NCBI RefSeq assembly: GCF_030150285.1 | Contig: NZ_JASLGE010000041.1 | Coordinates: forward strand, 35,026-99,025 | DNA: 64,000 nucleotides | Reading direction: 5' to 3' | Origin: Pseudomonas sp. | GTDB taxonomy: Bacteria > Pseudomonadota > Gammaproteobacteria > Pseudomonadales > Pseudomonadaceae | Shown: piece by piece, positions 43,026-51,040 of the stretch | Position numbering within the stretch: the stretch's first letter is position 1 | Layout: the number at the start of each line of letters is the position of its first letter | Notes under the pieces: model-generated | What the model saw: only the letters and a program-made list of their open reading frames with translations | Databases searched by the model: none | Told to the model about the DNA's origin: nothing | Translations under genes and position numbers: made by a program

Positions 43026-43175
43026 ATGAAGTTGCTGATCATCGAGGCACCCGGCAAGCTGAAAAAGCTCCAGCCAATGATGAAAAAACTACGCCCAGGC
43101 GAAGACTGGCAGGTTGTTGCCAGTGGTGGCCATATCCGTGATCTGCTTGAGGATGACCATGATTTGACTGTCTGA
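43026..43175 (+). pseudogene. 5' fragment of topB (DNA topoisomerase III)
   Basis: The first 39 codons (MKLLIIEAPGKLKKLQ...GGHIRD) and about 70 bp of leader match the intact gene at 56,586; after IRDL the sequence changes and stops within ten codons. Only the first strand of the Toprim domain is present, so it cannot be active. Confidence 0.85.
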
Positions 43176-43290
43176 AAAACGCGATGTCTTCACGCAAAAC
43201 TTCCTTGATCCGGTCTGGAGAAAATTCTACTTCTGATGCGTACTTTTTTCAGGGGGGATTACCAAGGCGCTTCTCACCGAATTTCAGACG

Positions 43291-43326
43291 CAAAAAAGCC
43301 GGTAAACCCTGAGGATTTGACCGGCT
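43291..43326 (-). terminator. Terminator of the tRNA-Lys gene
   Basis: On the minus strand AGCCGGT (43,326-43,320) pairs with ACCGGCT (43,303-43,297), followed by TTTTTG. It lies 17 bases beyond the tRNA 3' end, the normal place for the tRNA-Lys terminator, showing that the left flank is the chromosomal downstream side. Confidence 0.75.
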
Positions 43327-43342
43327 GTTTTGGTGTTGCATA

Positions 43343-43388
43343 TGGTGGGTCGTGTGGGATTCGAACCTACGACCAATTGGTTAAAAGA
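43343..43388 (-). other. ICE attachment site: 3' end of tRNA-Lys
   Basis: Forty-six bases equal to the 3' part of tRNA-Lys on the minus strand, from the encoded CCA (43,343-43,345) through the T-arm (GGATTCGAACC on the plus strand) to the anticodon loop TTAAAAG (anticodon TTT). The 5' half of a tRNA does not follow; instead the ICE begins. The pKLC102/PAPI-1/PFGI-1 elements integrate in exactly this tRNA. The complete tRNA-Lys and the integrase gene should lie at the other end, outside the window. Confidence 0.85.
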
Positions 43389-43454
43389 CTGTTGACGCAA
43401 GCCTTACCAAGGCCGCGAAGGATAAGGCTCACCACGCTACACGCTGGCTTCGCA

Positions 43455-43480
43455 GCCTCTAATGACCCCACATTAGAGGC
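43455..43480 (+). promoter_or_regulatory. Palindrome overlapping the parA ribosome-binding site
   Basis: GCCTCTAATG and CATTAGAGGC form a perfect 10-bp inverted repeat with a six-base loop, ending eight bases before the parA ATG. The right arm contains the GAGG that would serve as Shine-Dalgarno. It could be an operator for autoregulation or an RNA hairpin that limits translation. Confidence 0.6.
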
Positions 43481-43488
43481 TACAACCC

Positions 43489-44349
43489 ATGAAAATCGCA
43501 TCGGTCGTTTCGACCAAAGGCGGTACAGGTAAAACCACCACTTCAGCGAATATAGGCGCGTTCTGTGCAGATGCCGGTCTGCGTACGCTTCTCATCGATC
43601 TGGATCCCGTCCAGCCTTCCCTGTCTTCGTATTACCCATTGGCCGAAGAAGCACAAGGCGGTATCTACGACTTACTCGCGTTCAATGAGACGGATTTTTC
43701 ACGCATAGTGTCCCTGACGGCGATTGCGAATCTGTCGCTGATCATTTCTAACGACATCAATAACCAGCTCATCAATTTACTGCTCCAGGCACCAGACGGC
43801 CGCTTGCGCCTAGCCAATCTCATGCCGGCATTCAACGATCATTTCGACCTGATCTTGATTGATACACAGGGGGCACGCTCGGCCATGCTGGAGATGGTCA
43901 TTCTGGCTTCGGACTTGGTCATTTCGCCTCTGCCACCCAACATGCTCGCCGCGCGCGAGTTTAGTCGTGGAACCCTGCAAATGCTCGACGGCCTTCGTGC
44001 TTACGGGCGTCTTGGCTTGAAAATTCCGCCTGTGCATATCGTGATCAACAATTTCGATTTAACGGCCGACGCCCAAATAATCAACCATTCGGTGCGCGAG
44101 ATCTTCCAGGGCAACACTGAAATCGATGTTCTGGAATGCACCATTCCTGCAGCGGTGGTGTTTCGAGATGCCGCGTCATTGGGCACGCCTGCACACCGCC
44201 TGGAATATCGGCAACCCTCAAACCGAAAATCCCCCAGTGCACTCGCTGTCGTTCGCCAACTGGCTATTGAGGTGTTTCCTGAATGGCAGAATCGCTTTGA
44301 AGCAATGACAGATAGCGCCGTCAAAGCCCTTGTAAAAAAGGGGTGCTGA
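43489..44349 (+). CDS. parA: ParA/Soj-family ATPase, ICE maintenance
   Basis: A 286-residue ParA-type ATPase. The deviant Walker A is STKGGTGKTTTSANIGAF (lysines 10 and 15), followed by LLIDLDPVQPSLSSYYPL and the Walker B-like LILIDTQGARS. It is the first gene after the att site, the place of soj in PAPI-1, where it is needed to keep the excised element. The SD lies within a perfect palindrome. It overlaps nothing and is one base away from the next gene, which starts an operon of coupled ICE genes. Confidence 0.93.
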   Translation: MKIASVVSTKGGTGKTTTSANIGAFCADAGLRTLLIDLDPVQPSLSSYYPLAEEAQGGIYDLLAFNETDFSRIVSLTAIANLSLIISNDINNQLINLLLQAPDGRLRLANLMPAFNDHFDLILIDTQGARSAMLEMVILASDLVISPLPPNMLAAREFSRGTLQMLDGLRAYGRLGLKIPPVHIVINNFDLTADAQIINHSVREIFQGNTEIDVLECTIPAAVVFRDAASLGTPAHRLEYRQPSNRKSPSALAVVRQLAIEVFPEWQNRFEAMTDSAVKALVKKGC

Positions 44350-44350
44350 G

Positions 44351-45091
44351 ATGCCAAAGCCATCGATCACAGAAGCCACCGACATCACCGCCGAGGTCGT
44401 ACTCGCGCTAGGCAAATACCATAGCGCCCAAGAATTACGGAACCTGCAAGCAAAACTCACCAGTACGTCCCGGGAGCTCCGTGGATTGACAAAGGGTAAT
44501 TCCCTGCTCGGTCGGATCGGGGAAAAGCTGAGCCTTGAGCAACTCCACCTTTTGCAAGATGCCGCCAAGCTAATCGAGTCGGTAAACGCCAATTTAGAGC
44601 ACGCCAAGGAAAAGCGTCAGCGGCGTGAAATTGCAACCCAAGCACTTCAGAAAGACCGCGATAGCACCGCAAAAAAGATGGTTACAGCAGCATATCCTCT
44701 GCCCTGCTACACGACTGAGCAGAAACTGGGGGTAATCCGACTGGCTTTGGCCCTGAATCGCATTGGATGCTTTCAATCGTTCAGAACGCCAATGGAACTG
44801 TCGCTCAGATTTCAAAACTACATCATCGACACCTCCAAATTCGCTCGCTGGAAAACCCCCAAAGAATTTTGGGAGTACAAGATCTCATCAATTCGCGATG
44901 AGTTGCGAAATGGCATTGAACATCACATAGCCGACAATAATGGTGAAAGTGTCCGTACACGGTTTGACGCATTGCGCGCGAAGGCCCAAACGATAATCTC
45001 AGCCGCTGCAAACGACCCATATGAGATCGAAACCCTGCGTCTCTGGTCGCAAGCCCTCTCCCCGGCAACAACACAGGAGGGCAACCACTAG
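44351..45091 (+). CDS. Conserved ICE protein of unknown function
   Basis: A 246-residue protein without a recognised domain. It is rich in charged residues, with probable coiled-coil helices around residues 30-100 (RNLQAKLTSTSRELRG, LLQDAAKLIESVNANLEHAKEKRQRREI). It starts two bases after parA and its end overlaps the next gene by one base. Proteins of this size follow soj in other elements of the family, so a role in partition or replication control is plausible, but the sequence itself gives no function. Confidence 0.75.
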   Translation: MPKPSITEATDITAEVVLALGKYHSAQELRNLQAKLTSTSRELRGLTKGNSLLGRIGEKLSLEQLHLLQDAAKLIESVNANLEHAKEKRQRREIATQALQKDRDSTAKKMVTAAYPLPCYTTEQKLGVIRLALALNRIGCFQSFRTPMELSLRFQNYIIDTSKFARWKTPKEFWEYKISSIRDELRNGIEHHIADNNGESVRTRFDALRAKAQTIISAAANDPYEIETLRLWSQALSPATTQEGNH

Positions 45092-45792
45092 TGGACCGCC
45101 AAAAAGTTCTCGATCGCGTTGCAAAATGCTTTGCCCTGGCAAACGCCAACGGTGCTTTACCCAACGAAATAGAAACTGCACTGCGTCAGGCCCGAAACCT
45201 GATGAAGCAGTACAACCTCGAAGCAATAGCTGTAGCCGCGCACTCGATTGACGAAGCGAGCGTGCCCACGGGGACCCGGCGTGCCCCGCAAGACTGGCTT
45301 CAATTATTGGCCATGATCTGCGCTCGGGCCTTTGATTGTCAGCATCTTGCCTACCGCAGTCAGGTGCAGGGATGGTCATTCAAGTTCTTGGGCAAAGGTA
45401 TTTCACCCGAGCTTGCCGCTCACGCCTATTCGGCTCTTCATCATCAATTGGTGGCAGCCCGTAAAGTCCATGTCGCTCAGCAAAAACGCTGCCAGCTCAA
45501 GACCAAGCGACGTCGCGGCTTTCTGTTCTCCGAAGGCTGGCTGAACGCTGTGCAGTGCCGGGTCGCTGAATTTGCAGGCTGTATGGACGATGAAACTCGT
45601 CACGCGATCGACGCGTACCTGAATGTTCAACACCCGACGATGACAACGTCAACCATCAAACCCCGCGAGGCTAAAGGCCATGATGTTGGCTCTCTGACAG
45701 CAGGCTGGAAACAGGGGCAAAACGTTCAGCTTCATCGAGGTGTGGGTAAGAGCCAGCGCGTCGCGCTACCTGCCAAGGAGTCGGTGAAATGA
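45091..45792 (+). CDS. DUF2786-domain protein of ICE
   Basis: A 233-residue protein starting at GTG with the DUF2786 motif KVLDRVAKCFALANANGALPNEIETAL, then RQARNLMKQYNLE. The middle part (WLQLLAMICARAFDCQHLAYRS, FKFLGKGISPELAAHAYSALHHQL) resembles the DUF7168-type continuation seen in phage and ICE proteins. The C-terminal tail is basic (KPREAKGHDVGSL). Function is unknown; such proteins are frequent near replication genes of mobile elements. It overlaps dnaB by four bases. Confidence 0.75.
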   Translation: MDRQKVLDRVAKCFALANANGALPNEIETALRQARNLMKQYNLEAIAVAAHSIDEASVPTGTRRAPQDWLQLLAMICARAFDCQHLAYRSQVQGWSFKFLGKGISPELAAHAYSALHHQLVAARKVHVAQQKRCQLKTKRRRGFLFSEGWLNAVQCRVAEFAGCMDDETRHAIDAYLNVQHPTMTTSTIKPREAKGHDVGSLTAGWKQGQNVQLHRGVGKSQRVALPAKESVK

Positions 45793-47138
45793 ATCATCTC
45801 GATCTTTCGCCGCCCTACTCTGTCGAGGCCGAGCAAGGTGTTTTGGGTGGACTCTTACTCGATAACAGCACTTGGGATCTGATTGCCGACACCCTTGAGG
45901 CCTCAGACTTTTTCCGTCAGGAGCATCGGCTATTATTTCAGACAATGACTGGCCTGGCTGCCAAATCCATTCCGTTTGACGTGGTGACGGTGCACAACGC
46001 ACTGGAAGTGCCCGCCGAGACAGGCGGTCTGGCTTACTTGGGGGAACTGGCCAAGAACACCCCTTCAGTCGCCAATATCGAGCATTACGCCTATATCGTG
46101 CGTAACCGCTCCCAACTCAGGCAACTCATGAGTCTGGGTTTTCATTGCTCTCGCGAAGCCACAGACCCGCAAGCCAGTGCCGTGGATGTGCAAGAGTCGA
46201 TTGAACAGCAATTGTTCGCCCTTGGCCAAAACAAGAACACCTCTGAATTCATCAATATCAACCAGTGTTTGATGACAGTCGTTGAGCAAATTGACCAACA
46301 CTTCAACAGCGACGCTTGCGTAACCGGCGTGGCTTCAGGTCTTGATGACCTGGACGAGATGACATCGGGGTTTCAGGAAGCAGACCTGATTATTCTTGGT
46401 GCTCGCCCGTCGATGGGCAAAACGTCACTGGCCCTCAACTTCGTGGATGCTGCTCTGCAGTCCAGGCTGGACCGCACCGTTCAGGTGTTCAGCGTGGAAA
46501 TGCCTGCAAAAGCCCTGCTCTATCGCCTCATGGCCATCCTCGGCCACCTTGATCTTGGCAAACTGTTGAAAGGCAGGCTTGAAGAAGACGACTGGCCAAA
46601 ACTGACCGCCGCCGTGGCGCGCATCGACAATTATGGCGAACGGTTGGTGATCGACGATTCTTCCGGCCTGACACCGACCGCTCTGCGAGCAAAATCCCGG
46701 CGTGCTGCCCGACGCTTCGGGCACCCATCATTGATCATGATTGACTACCTGCAACTCATGCGCTGTCCAGGCCAAGAGAACAGGGCCAATGAAATCAGCT
46801 CCATCACCCAGTCCCTGAAAGCGTTGGCCAAGGAAATGAACTGCCCAGTCATTGCTTTATCCCAGCTCAACAGAGAACTGGAGCGCCGCCCGAACAAACG
46901 CCCGATCAATGCGGACCTGCGTGATAGCGGCGCAATTGAACAGGACGCCGATGTCATCCTTTTCGTTTACCGCGATGAGGTCTATCACCCGCAAACAGAG
47001 TTCAAGGGCATTGCCGAACTAATCATTGGCAAACACCGAAACGGTCCTACAGGGACTGTCCGCACTGCATTCATTCCTCACCAGACTCGGTTCGCCAATC
47101 TCAGTGCCAATGCCAGTTGGAAAGGGGCGCATCTATGA
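45789..47138 (+). CDS. dnaB: DnaB-family replicative helicase of ICE
   Basis: A 449-residue DnaB-like helicase. The N-terminal domain is PPYSVEAEQGVLGGLLLDNSTW; the RecA-like motor has LGARPSMGKTSLALNFV (Walker A), SLIMIDYLQLMRCPGQ (Walker B) and LSQLNRELERRPNKRP (motif H3), then SGAIEQDADVILFVYRDEVY. It is a full-length paralogue of the chromosomal helicase and belongs to the replication set of this ICE class. The next gene starts four bases before its stop. Confidence 0.93.
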   Translation: MNHLDLSPPYSVEAEQGVLGGLLLDNSTWDLIADTLEASDFFRQEHRLLFQTMTGLAAKSIPFDVVTVHNALEVPAETGGLAYLGELAKNTPSVANIEHYAYIVRNRSQLRQLMSLGFHCSREATDPQASAVDVQESIEQQLFALGQNKNTSEFININQCLMTVVEQIDQHFNSDACVTGVASGLDDLDEMTSGFQEADLIILGARPSMGKTSLALNFVDAALQSRLDRTVQVFSVEMPAKALLYRLMAILGHLDLGKLLKGRLEEDDWPKLTAAVARIDNYGERLVIDDSSGLTPTALRAKSRRAARRFGHPSLIMIDYLQLMRCPGQENRANEISSITQSLKALAKEMNCPVIALSQLNRELERRPNKRPINADLRDSGAIEQDADVILFVYRDEVYHPQTEFKGIAELIIGKHRNGPTGTVRTAFIPHQTRFANLSANASWKGAHL

Positions 47139-47614
47139 AAAACCCTACCGTGCGTACGATGGACCCAACGCTTGAAAGCGAATATGCCGAGCCGACCAGC
47201 GACACAGGAACGTCGTTGAGCGCCGAACAAGTCAGGATCCGCAACATCATCGGCTCCAGAGAAAACTCTGCTTTTTTGAAACACCTCTTCAGCCCAGGCG
47301 TTCAAAAAGCGCTGTATTCACGCTCGGTTATCGACTTTGTCATCGCCTATGGCAAAGCAACACACGCTCACCTGCCCATTGCTGAAGCCACCCGACAACA
47401 GTGCTATGAGCAAAAAATCACCGAGGGATTCAGCGTTGAACACGCTAATCAAGCAGCGCAAATCGCCTGGCTCAATGAGTACTTGACTGTCCCTTTCCCA
47501 GCTCTCGGGCATGCAGCGCCTGCTTCAGATACCGAAGAGGTTCTTTGTACCCCTACAGCCCCAAAGTCCATATCTCATCGTTTCACTAACAGTCCTGAAG
47601 GAGGCCAGTCATGA
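47135..47614 (+). CDS. ICE protein of unknown function
   Basis: A 159-residue protein (MKNPTVRTMDPTLESEYAEP). Most of it is hydrophilic; the middle (QKALYSRSVIDFVIAYGKATHAH) is likely helical. I recognise no family. The start overlaps the dnaB stop (ATGA) and its end overlaps the next small gene, so it is part of the coupled operon. The last 35 residues look disordered (serine, proline and threonine rich). Confidence 0.65.
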   Translation: MKNPTVRTMDPTLESEYAEPTSDTGTSLSAEQVRIRNIIGSRENSAFLKHLFSPGVQKALYSRSVIDFVIAYGKATHAHLPIAEATRQQCYEQKITEGFSVEHANQAAQIAWLNEYLTVPFPALGHAAPASDTEEVLCTPTAPKSISHRFTNSPEGGQS

Positions 47615-47787
47615 CAGGCCCACTCACCCATTGGTGCCGCCAGTGCGACGCTCACTATCGGCTCAATCAAGTACGTCACTGCATTGCGGCACCGAACTCA
47701 TTGGACGGTGAGGTCGAGGTCAACATCTGCCCGAAGTGCAGCAGCTATGAGATCGAGGAACTCCAGGAGGTCACCCATGAACAGTAA
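47611..47787 (+). CDS. Small zinc-ribbon protein of ICE
   Basis: A 58-residue protein with WCRQCDAHY near the start and NICPKCSSYEIEEL near the end, four cysteines in a C-x2-C...C-x2-C spacing typical of a zinc ribbon. GGAGG lies eight bases before the ATG. It overlaps the preceding stop (ATGA) and its last 11 bases overlap the next gene, which argues that it is translated. A nucleic-acid or protein contact role is likely; the family is unknown to me. Confidence 0.65.
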   Translation: MTGPLTHWCRQCDAHYRLNQVRHCIAAPNSLDGEVEVNICPKCSSYEIEELQEVTHEQ

Positions 47788-48340
47788 CGCCGCCCTCTTC
47801 CCAGCCATTCACGCCACTGCCGACTTTGAAGATTCGGCAGTGGTTCATGCTTACAACGCCGGTATCAATCCCGTAGAGATGGACGCCCTCGCCCAGGTGA
47901 TTGGCCGCCTGGCGCGTGACCACAGCACCGTGGTACCGGCGAGCATGAAGAAGGAGTTGCAGGCATTTGAACAGCTCGGCTACCTCGCGCTGGCCAACAC
48001 CACCGGCGCAACGCTGACCGTTGAGCTGCTTTGCAATGGGGCGTTGCTATCCAGTTATTTCTGGTCGATTTGGGTGCCCCGCCACTTGCACAACTGTTCG
48101 TTGCAAGTCGTCGTGATGTCCCACCTTCCGTACTCGGAAGAGGCCCAACACTGCAGCGTGGTGTTTCGCGTCCCAGGCTCCCGCGATGCTCGACGGCAAT
48201 TCCTGCATGACCTCATCACCCGGTTCTCAGGCGAGCAGGCAGAAATCATCGCGGTTCAGGCAGGCAATGCGCTCGCACCTCAAGAGCCTGCGCAGCACAT
48301 CACAGGCCTGCAACCCAATAAACCAGCTGCCACCCCTTGA
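47777..48340 (+). CDS. ICE protein of unknown function
   Basis: A 187-residue protein starting MNSNAALFPAIHATADFEDSA. It contains no domain I recognise. LLCNGALLSSYFWSIWVPRHLH near the middle is hydrophobic and rich in aromatic residues but too short and interrupted for a clear membrane helix. CCAGGAGGTC precedes the start. Overlaps with the zinc-ribbon gene place it in the same transcript as dnaB and parB. Confidence 0.65.
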   Translation: MNSNAALFPAIHATADFEDSAVVHAYNAGINPVEMDALAQVIGRLARDHSTVVPASMKKELQAFEQLGYLALANTTGATLTVELLCNGALLSSYFWSIWVPRHLHNCSLQVVVMSHLPYSEEAQHCSVVFRVPGSRDARRQFLHDLITRFSGEQAEIIAVQAGNALAPQEPAQHITGLQPNKPAATP

Positions 48341-48354
48341 AATTGGAGATAACC

Positions 48355-48591
48355 ATGAGCAGTCACGCCCGACGTATCCCTGATGAGAAGTTCGTTATTC
48401 GCATGCCGAGTGGGATGCGCCAACAGATCGCGCTGGAGGCGCGCATTAACTCACGGTCGATGAACGCAGAAATCGTCCACCGACTTGAGACGACCTCTGA
48501 GCTTGAAGCCGCTCTTGAGCGTGCGCACAGAGTCATCGACCAACTATTGGCCGTTGGCCAGGGTGCCGAACAACCGGGAGCCGGAACATGA
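48355..48591 (+). CDS. Arc-family (ribbon-helix-helix) DNA-binding protein
   Basis: A 78-residue protein with the Arc motif DEKFVIRMPSGMRQQIALEARINSRSMNAEIVHRLE: a short beta strand (FVIRMP) for DNA contact, then two helices ending in SMNAEIVHRLE, which is nearly diagnostic for Arc/Mnt-like repressors of ICEs. TTGGAGAT lies six bases before the ATG. It overlaps parB by four bases and probably regulates the ICE replication and partition operon. Confidence 0.85.
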   Translation: MSSHARRIPDEKFVIRMPSGMRQQIALEARINSRSMNAEIVHRLETTSELEAALERAHRVIDQLLAVGQGAEQPGAGT

Positions 48592-50309
48592 AGCCAACGC
48601 TGGTTCAGACGATGAAAGAAAAACTGTTGTTGCCCGGCTTCGAGCCTAAAGCCCCTACCGCGCAACGCATGAGTGATCCGATTGTCGATACGCCCATGTT
48701 GCTGACGCTGGATGAAGTTTTGCCCTATGACACCAATCCCCGGACCACACGCAATCCTAAATACGACGAGATAAAACAATCCATTCGCCAGCGCGGGCTT
48801 GATACCCCGCCGCCTGTTACGCGAAAACCTGGTGAGGATAAATACCGCATCAGAAACGGGGGTAACACGCGCCTGTCGATTCTCAAAGAGTTACACCGTG
48901 AAACTGGAGACGAACAGTTCTTCAAGTTTCATTGCCTGTTTCGGCCATGGGATGCGGTTCGCGGAGAGATCATCTCGTTGACGGGGCACTTGGCAGAGAA
49001 TGATTTGCAGGGTCAGCTTAAATTTATCGAACGGGCTGTTGGGGTCGATAAAGCGCGAGTGTTATATGAGGAAGAGTCGGGTGAAAAGATTTCACTGCGT
49101 GAACTCTCTCGACGTTTGGGAAGTGATGGATACCCAATCTCAGCCTCTCATTTGAGTCGAATGCAGGACACCATACGCTACCTGCTGCCCGCTGTTCCGG
49201 GAGTGCTGTATTCAGGCCTCGGTATTGATCGAGTAACCAGGCTTTTAGGATTAAGAAAATGCGCACTCACTAGCTGGGAGCGCAATTATGAAGAGAATGG
49301 GCAGAACCTAAAGTTCGACTCAATTTTTCAAGAAGTGCTTGCTCAATTCGAAGGTGATGCAGAGGAGTTTCAGCTATCACGTTTCCAGGACGAATTGGTT
49401 GATCAACTTAAAAAACCATTAGGCCTCACCTACGAAAATGTCCTGCTGGCTATCACTCAGAGCCAGGATGAACTTCGGCGTTCGACACCTGTGATCGAGC
49501 TACCCAACGCCCCCCTGAACAACCCGATCAGCGAACGACAATTAGTACCTGAAACGCTTTCCAGTACAGATGACACGCCCACTGCCCCCGCAAATCTCAA
49601 CGCGATTGAACAGACTCAACCTGATATAGAGCCGCCTCAGGCATTACCGCCCCTGAGCCCAGAAGCTCAACAAACCCGGCTGGAGGGGCACATTGTCAGC
49701 CCCGTCTCGACCTCTGCCAGAGTCCTTAAGGTTAAGCAGCAACTCGCAGCCATCGAAGGCGAAGAACTCCCGGACTTCAACGCCAACGCGTTGGTGGCCA
49801 TTCCCGTGCAAGCCGGTGGTCTACACCCCATTTCCGATCTTTGGTACATCGAACGTGAAATCGATACGCCCGATCAACTCCGTGGACATATCGCGCAACT
49901 GGCCCAGGAAATCGTCAGCTCAGTCAATGCGCCGGGTGACATCCAGGTCATCCAAGGGGGCATTGGGTTCAGTTACCGACATCCCGAACAAGAAACTGAC
50001 CTTACGCCCACCGCGCAACGCACGTTGTTGTTGCTCCAGTCCTTGAGTGGCTCGATGGCCCTTGTCCTCAACCTGATCCAGCAAAAGCCTGAATTGCAGC
50101 TTGATGCATTAGCCGATTTCGAGTTCGCCGCAGGGCTTGGCCAACTGCTATTGGGGCAGCCCACCACCCAAGACCAACACCCCAATGACACAGGCCGACT
50201 GAGCGACGGCGCACTGGTAAAACTGTTTCGTATCGTTCGTTTAGCCAGACACCTGATAGACCTGGAAATCAGATCATCGACAGATCCTGCACTGCCCACT
50301 GAGTGTTGA
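48588..50309 (+). CDS. parB: ParB-family protein of ICE
   Basis: A 573-residue protein with a ParB/Srx nuclease-like domain near residues 40-130 (DEVLPYDTNPRTTRNPKYDEIKQ, RQRGLDTPPPV, YRIRNGGNTRLSILKEL), followed by a helix-turn-helix (SLRELSRRLGSDGYPISASHLSRM). GGNTR is the CTP-binding box of this ICE-type ParB. The C-terminal 200 residues (proline-rich from about 320) are particular to the PFGI-1 family. It would act with the ParA at 43,489 although it is five kilobases away; a parS site may be the 57-bp iteron palindrome, which is a guess. Confidence 0.9.
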   Translation: MKPTLVQTMKEKLLLPGFEPKAPTAQRMSDPIVDTPMLLTLDEVLPYDTNPRTTRNPKYDEIKQSIRQRGLDTPPPVTRKPGEDKYRIRNGGNTRLSILKELHRETGDEQFFKFHCLFRPWDAVRGEIISLTGHLAENDLQGQLKFIERAVGVDKARVLYEEESGEKISLRELSRRLGSDGYPISASHLSRMQDTIRYLLPAVPGVLYSGLGIDRVTRLLGLRKCALTSWERNYEENGQNLKFDSIFQEVLAQFEGDAEEFQLSRFQDELVDQLKKPLGLTYENVLLAITQSQDELRRSTPVIELPNAPLNNPISERQLVPETLSSTDDTPTAPANLNAIEQTQPDIEPPQALPPLSPEAQQTRLEGHIVSPVSTSARVLKVKQQLAAIEGEELPDFNANALVAIPVQAGGLHPISDLWYIEREIDTPDQLRGHIAQLAQEIVSSVNAPGDIQVIQGGIGFSYRHPEQETDLTPTAQRTLLLLQSLSGSMALVLNLIQQKPELQLDALADFEFAAGLGQLLLGQPTTQDQHPNDTGRLSDGALVKLFRIVRLARHLIDLEIRSSTDPALPTEC

Positions 50310-50338
50310 TTGCGGGCGCTTATCTGAAGGAGTCCTAA

Positions 50339-51040
50339 ATGTCCAAGACACCTATCAACGAAGCCATTCTGTCTCAGATTCTGCATAACATGCGTAATGG
50401 CCAGCTTCGACGCTGCATTGATATGGGACTAGAGCCGGAAATACTGGCCCAACTCCAGCAGCCTTCGGTATTGAGCTTGTTGCTCAATACAACCGTGTCC
50501 TGGTGCACCGTAACCATTAATGGCGAGTTAGTGAAAAGGCTGCTGACCGGAGCCCAGCGCTCAGATGAGGAAGTTCGCATGATTGAGCGGGCGCTTCGTC
50601 TGGGTGCCACGACTCAGATGCTGCAACAGTTCTTCGGGCTGTCGCCTCAGGATGTTGCTCTGCAACGCCTGATGATGGGCGTAACACCACGTCGGGGGCG
50701 GTGGCGCGAGTTCAGTGAAGAGATGGACACTCATCTCTGGTACCGCTGGGTTCACTTGATGAATGAACATCAGGTCGACCTAGAAGACAGCATCTCCTTG
50801 CTCGACATTGCCATGCTAGTGGCCGAAGAACTGAATGCACCACAAGAGGCTGACGACCCCAGCGAAAGCCTCAGCCTGGCCGTTATCTGGAGCCGTATCC
50901 GAAGCTGGATCAAGGACGGCCTCTATCCTCCACCCCCCGGCGATATCTGCACCTTACGAACACGCTCATTGCTCACCGCTCAAACTGAACGGCAGCCAAG
51001 GCCTGTCGCGACATCCGAGGACAGTGAGTCAGAACCATGA
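50339..51040 (+). CDS. DUF2857-family ICE protein
   Basis: A 233-residue protein. The C-terminal half of the first domain (LRLGATTQMLQQFFGLSPQDVALQRLMMG) looks like a homeodomain-like helix-turn-helix, typical of DUF2857 proteins beside parB in SPI-7 and PAPI-1-like elements. AAGGAGTCC precedes the start, and the stop overlaps the STY4528-type gene by four bases. It may be a regulator; experimental function is unknown to me. Confidence 0.7.
   Translation: MSKTPINEAILSQILHNMRNGQLRRCIDMGLEPEILAQLQQPSVLSLLLNTTVSWCTVTINGELVKRLLTGAQRSDEEVRMIERALRLGATTQMLQQFFGLSPQDVALQRLMMGVTPRRGRWREFSEEMDTHLWYRWVHLMNEHQVDLEDSISLLDIAMLVAEELNAPQEADDPSESLSLAVIWSRIRSWIKDGLYPPPPGDICTLRTRSLLTAQTERQPRPVATSEDSESEP

Noticed and set aside
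43026..43175. A second functional topoisomerase gene
   Set aside because: Only 39 codons match topB before the frame changes and stops.
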